From Humitalea sp038249305 (lineage in GTDB: Bacteria; Pseudomonadota; Alphaproteobacteria; Acetobacterales; Acetobacteraceae), in NCBI GenBank assembly GCA_038249305.1, contig JBBRWI010000076.1, positions 1 through 15,823 of the forward strand: a DNA stretch of 15,823 nt, written 5' to 3'. Positions 13,465 to 15,823 of the stretch are shown here, piece after piece. A model generated the notes under the pieces. The model saw nothing but the letters and a program-made list of their open reading frames with translations. It searched no databases and was not told where the DNA came from. Every line of letters starts with the position of its first letter. Position 1 is the first letter of the stretch. The translations under genes were made by a program, and so were the position numbers.

Positions 13465-14325
13465 CTCTGGTGCCGCTTCGCGCAGTCGCGCCGCCACCGC
13501 CACCGCCGCGATGCTGGCCCCGCCCGAAAGGCGTGGGCGCGCCATGGCCACGGTCATCGCCGGCACCACCGCGGCCTTCCTGTTCGGCATCCCGATGGGG
13601 TCGGTCGTGGGCGAGTTCTTCGGCTGGCAAGGCGCCTTTGCCCTGGCCGGCGGGCTGGCGCTGGCCGCGGCGCTGCTGATCCGGCTGGTGCTGCCCGATG
13701 TGCCGGTCGAGGCCGGCGCCGGTCGCATCGGCCTGGCAGCCCTGCGCAGCCCTGGCGTACCGCCGACCCTGGCGCTCACCTTCCTCGGCTTCGCCGCGGT
13801 CTTCTGCTTCGCGGCGTATATCGGCCCGGCGGTGAACCGGGTTTCGGGGCTGACCGGATCGGGGGTCGCGATGATGCAGATGCTGGTCGGCGTCGCGTCG
13901 CTGGCCGGCGTGCCGGTGGGTGGTTGGCCGGCGTGCCGGTGGGTGGCTGGCTGGCCGATCGACATGGCATACGCGCCGCCGTTGTCCTGCCGATGCTGAT
14001 GATCGTGATGTTGTTGGGGCAGACCTTGCTGTTGGCCGGCGCCGCCGATGGCGCCGATGCTGCAGGGGGGCTGCATCCTCGGCACGTCCTTCGCGCTTTT
14101 TGCGCTCGCGCCCATCGTGCAGGCGCGGCTGGTCGGGCTGGTGCCGGCGGCGCGGACGGTGGTGCTGGCGGGCAATGCATGGCCCTGTTCCTGGGCCAGG
14201 CGGCGGGGGCGGCGTTGGCTGGGGTCGGCATCGCCGTGCTGGGGCTGGTGGGCATCGGGGTGATGGGGGTCGTACTGTCGGTTGCGGCGTTGGGGCTGGC
14301 CTGGCGCCTGCGGCAGAGCGCATAG
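13465..14325 (+). pseudogene. MFS transporter, N-terminally truncated, several frameshifts
   Basis: After the adaptor fragment a different protein begins mid-sequence. It reads ATATAAMLAPPERRGRAMA, TVIAGTTAAFLFGIPMGSV, FFGWQGAFALAGGLALAAALL and LALTFLGFAAVFCFAAYIGP, i.e. transmembrane helices from the middle of an MFS drug/metabolite exporter. The first two to three helices are absent. At 13902-13947 a 23-bp tandem duplication shifts the frame. The other frame then supplies GGWLADRHGIRAA (MFS motif A) and VVLPMLMIVMLLGQTLLL. A further shift near 14045 leads to SFALFALAPIVQARLVGLVPA, and another near 14175 to MALFLGQAAGAALAGVGIAV and the stop at 14323. No single frame encodes a working carrier. 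Remaining similarity is good, so decay looks recent. Confidence 0.82.
13902..13947 (+). repeat. 23-bp tandem duplication inside the MFS remnant
   Basis: The unit at 13902-13924 is repeated at 13925-13947, identical except for the final base (T versus C). The unit encodes the AGVPVGGW turn ahead of motif A. Removing one copy restores the expected ...LAGVPVGGWLADRHG... reading, so the duplication itself is the frameshifting lesion. Confidence 0.93.
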
Positions 14326-14334
14326 GCAGCATCT

Positions 14335-14349
14335 GCCCAAAGATTGGGC
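14335..14349 (+). terminator. short hairpin after the MFS remnant
   Basis: GCCCAA (14335-14340) and TTGGGC (14344-14349) pair around AGA, ten bases after the last stop. It is a stable 6-bp stem but without a T-run, so it is only a possible terminator isolating the following ABC operon. Confidence 0.35.
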
Positions 14350-14425
14350 GGTGCCGGGCCACGCTGGGCAAGCGCCCTCATCCACACACCCTCGGCGCAA
14401 AAATTGCTGGATCGTCATGCCGATT

Positions 14426-14454
14426 TGTCATGCTATCGATGGATCGATTGCGAT
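14426..14454 (+). promoter_or_regulatory. weak promoter candidate for the ABC operon
   Basis: TTGTCA (14426-14431) with TGCGAT (14449-14454) at 17-bp spacing lies about 65 bases before the ATPase start. The -35 is close to consensus, the -10 poor. A direct repeat GTCATGC at 14414-14420 and 14427-14433 overlaps it, 13 bp apart, and could bind a regulator. Otherwise the 195 bases between the MFS remnant and the ATPase show no feature. Confidence 0.25.
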
Positions 14455-14520
14455 GCCCCCCGCGCCGGGGGCCGAGGACGGATCGATGCAGGATACCCGA
14501 TGGACGCAGGAAAACGGCCG

Positions 14521-15354
14521 ATGAGCGCCACGATGGACCGCCCCTTCGTCGAGATTTCCGATGTCGCCATGCGCTATGGCGGGATCGAGGGCACCCTGGC
14601 GCTGAAGGAATGTTCGATGTCGGTGGCGAAGGGTGAATTCGTCGCCGTCGTCGGCCCGTCGGGCTGCGGCAAATCGACGCTGATGCGGCTGGTGACCGGG
14701 CTGTGGCCGATGACCCATGGCGTCGTGATCGTCGATGGGCAGGAAGTGGACCGCCCGCTGTCCTCGGCCGGCATGGCGTTCCAGGCGCCGACCCTGCTGC
14801 CGTGGCGCAACATCATCGACAATGTGATGCTGCCGCTTGAGGTGGTGGAACCCCACCGCCGCCGCCTGCGGTCCGAACGTGGCATGTACACGGCCAAGGC
14901 CAAGCGCCTGCTCGCCATGGTCGGGCTGAAGGGGTTCGAGGAGAAGTTCCCCTACCAACTCTCCGGCGGCATGCAGCAGCGCGCCAGCCTGTGCCGCGCG
15001 CTGATCCACGATCCGCCGCTGCTGATGCTGGACGAACCCTTTGGGGCGCTCGATATCTTCACCCGCGAAGATCTCTGGCTGGAATTGCAGACCGTCTGCC
15101 AGACGCTGAAGCCGACCGTCATCCTGGTCACCCATGACCTGCGCGAGGCGGTGTTTCTGGCCGATCGCGTGCTGGTGATGTCGGCCCGCCCGGGGCGCAT
15201 CATCGCCGAGCGCGTCGTCCCCTTCCCGCGCCCGCGGACGATGGACGACGTCTACAAACCCGCATTCCAGACCCTGGTGCACGACCTGCGCGAACACATC
15301 GCCGATGCCCGCCGCGAGGGCATGCCCATGCCGGAGACCGTCGATGCCGCGTGA
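14521..15354 (+). CDS. ABC importer ATPase, nitrate/sulfonate/taurine (SsuB/TauB) type
   Basis: A 277-residue ATP-binding subunit. All catalytic motifs are present: Walker A GPSGCGKST (45-53), Q-loop Gln88 in MAFQAPTLLPW, signature LSGGMQQR (148-155), Walker B LLMLDEP (167-173), D-loop ALD, and the switch His205 in THDLREA. The combination of AFQAPTLLPWRNIIDNV and DEPFGALDIFTREDLW is typical of the SsuB/TauB/NrtD subfamily, which powers uptake of small organic or inorganic anions or pyrimidine precursors; the substrate cannot be read here. ATG 14521 has AGGA at 14508-14511. An in-frame upstream extension to 14344 is not supported. Its end overlaps the permease start by 11 bases. The binding-protein gene should lie beyond the window. 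Confidence 0.93.
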   Translation: MSATMDRPFVEISDVAMRYGGIEGTLALKECSMSVAKGEFVAVVGPSGCGKSTLMRLVTGLWPMTHGVVIVDGQEVDRPLSSAGMAFQAPTLLPWRNIIDNVMLPLEVVEPHRRRLRSERGMYTAKAKRLLAMVGLKGFEEKFPYQLSGGMQQRASLCRALIHDPPLLMLDEPFGALDIFTREDLWLELQTVCQTLKPTVILVTHDLREAVFLADRVLVMSARPGRIIAERVVPFPRPRTMDDVYKPAFQTLVHDLREHIADARREGMPMPETVDAA

Positions 15355-15823
15355 CACCGTATCCGATCAACCGCCGGTGAAAATCCCGACCAACCGCGGC
15401 CCGTCGCGCGCCGAGGCGATGGCACTGGCCGCGCGCCGCCGCCGAACGCTGCAGACCTGGCTGCCGTGGATGATCATCATGGGCACCTTCCTGATCTGGG
15501 AAGCCGGGGTGAAGGCCTTCGACGTGCCGCAGTTCATCCTGCCGGCGCCGACCGACATCGCCGCCAGCATGATCAAGTGGTGGAAGCCGCTGCTGGACAA
15601 TTCCTGGCAGACGTTGATGACGACGCTGATCGGCTTCGCCTTGGCGATCGTCTTCGGCCTGGCGCTCGGGGTCGCGATCGGTTCGTCCAGCATTCTCTAC
15701 GCCGGGCTGTACCCGCTGCTGATCGCCTTCAACTCGGTGCCCAAGGTTGCGGTCGTGCCGATCCTGGTGATCTGGTTCGGCATCGGCACGGTGCCGGCGG
15801 TGATCACCGCCTTTCTCATCTCC
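15344..15823 (+). CDS. ABC importer permease, SsuC/TauC type (3' end outside window)
   Basis: The first 160 residues of a permease, open to the window edge. A basic N-terminal cytoplasmic region (residues 1-38, ending ALAARRRRTLQ) precedes the first helix TWLPWMIIMGTFLIWEAGV. The periplasmic segment FDVPQFILPAPTDIAASM is a recurrent feature of this family. Further helices follow: TTLIGFALAIVFGLALGVAIG, LYAGLYPLLIAFNSVPKVAVVP and ILVIWFGIGTVPAVITAF. The EAA ATPase-docking loop would come next and is not in view. ATG 15344 lies inside the ATPase gene (overlap of 11 bases, different frame), implying translational coupling. I infer it pairs as a homodimer with the preceding ATPase. Confidence 0.92.
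   Translation, partial: MPRDTVSDQPPVKIPTNRGPSRAEAMALAARRRRTLQTWLPWMIIMGTFLIWEAGVKAFDVPQFILPAPTDIAASMIKWWKPLLDNSWQTLMTTLIGFALAIVFGLALGVAIGSSSILYAGLYPLLIAFNSVPKVAVVPILVIWFGIGTVPAVITAFLIS

Noticed and set aside
14435..14448. ATCGAT-GG-ATCGAT dyad resembling the core of hairpin 2 of the repeat
   Set aside because: Only the short GATC-rich core is shared; CTAG edges, spacer and second palindrome are all missing, so it is likely coincidence.
1..15823. Search for CRISPR arrays, tRNA or rRNA genes
   Set aside because: No regularly spaced direct repeats, no cloverleaf with a TTCGA-type T-arm and CCA-adjacent acceptor, and no rRNA-like stretch were seen by eye.

Overview
The window reads as a high-GC alphaproteobacterial chromosome, most likely Acetobacteraceae or another Rhodospirillales. 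The reasons are strong G/C bias at third codon positions, a divergent ubiG/lysC pair, a long Ala/Pro-rich RodZ-type protein close to ispG, and an HWE/HisKA_2-type histidine kinase. The taxon is an inference from gene content, not from a marker search.

Left part (1-4646): a small uncharacterised acidic protein; ubiG (ubiquinone O-methyltransferase) on the minus strand, divergent from lysC (aspartate kinase); a nitronate-monooxygenase-type flavoprotein translationally coupled to lysC; and a RodZ-like HTH/membrane protein. Next comes an accessory patch of about 1.75 kb (4647-6401) between rodZ and ispG, which are adjacent in many proteobacteria. It holds a bipartite palindromic repeat, a compositionally distinct small RTX-type secreted protein, and two abutting, degenerate transposase remnants in opposite orientation (IS630-type and IS5-type). 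IspG (MEP isoprenoid pathway) follows intact.

Middle part (7528-12027): a small two-helix membrane protein gene broken by one frameshift and convergent with ispG; a polar amino-acid ABC transporter made of a periplasmic binding protein and two permeases, with no ATPase gene beside it; a soluble GAF/HisKA_2 histidine kinase with no response regulator; a second copy of the bipartite palindromic repeat; and a convergent single-domain rhodanese. Both repeat copies lie between convergent genes and reach into stop codons: rodZ (copy A) and the rhodanese gene (copy B) end on the repeat's CTAG boundary.

Right part (12165-15823): a TetR regulator followed by what looks like a decayed efflux locus. 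A plausible promoter with a dyad still stands there. The lipoprotein adaptor (HlyD/AcrA-type) behind it carries an extra base in a C7 run and is cut off mid-gene. It is fused directly to the middle of an MFS transporter, which itself carries a 23-bp tandem duplication and at least two further frameshifts. The window ends in the start of an intact SsuB/TauB-type ABC importer operon (ATPase plus the beginning of the permease).

Overall this is core housekeeping sequence interrupted by accessory material and one actively decaying transport locus. The least ordinary structure is the bipartite palindromic repeat, whose two hairpins can also be replaced by a third, mutually exclusive one.
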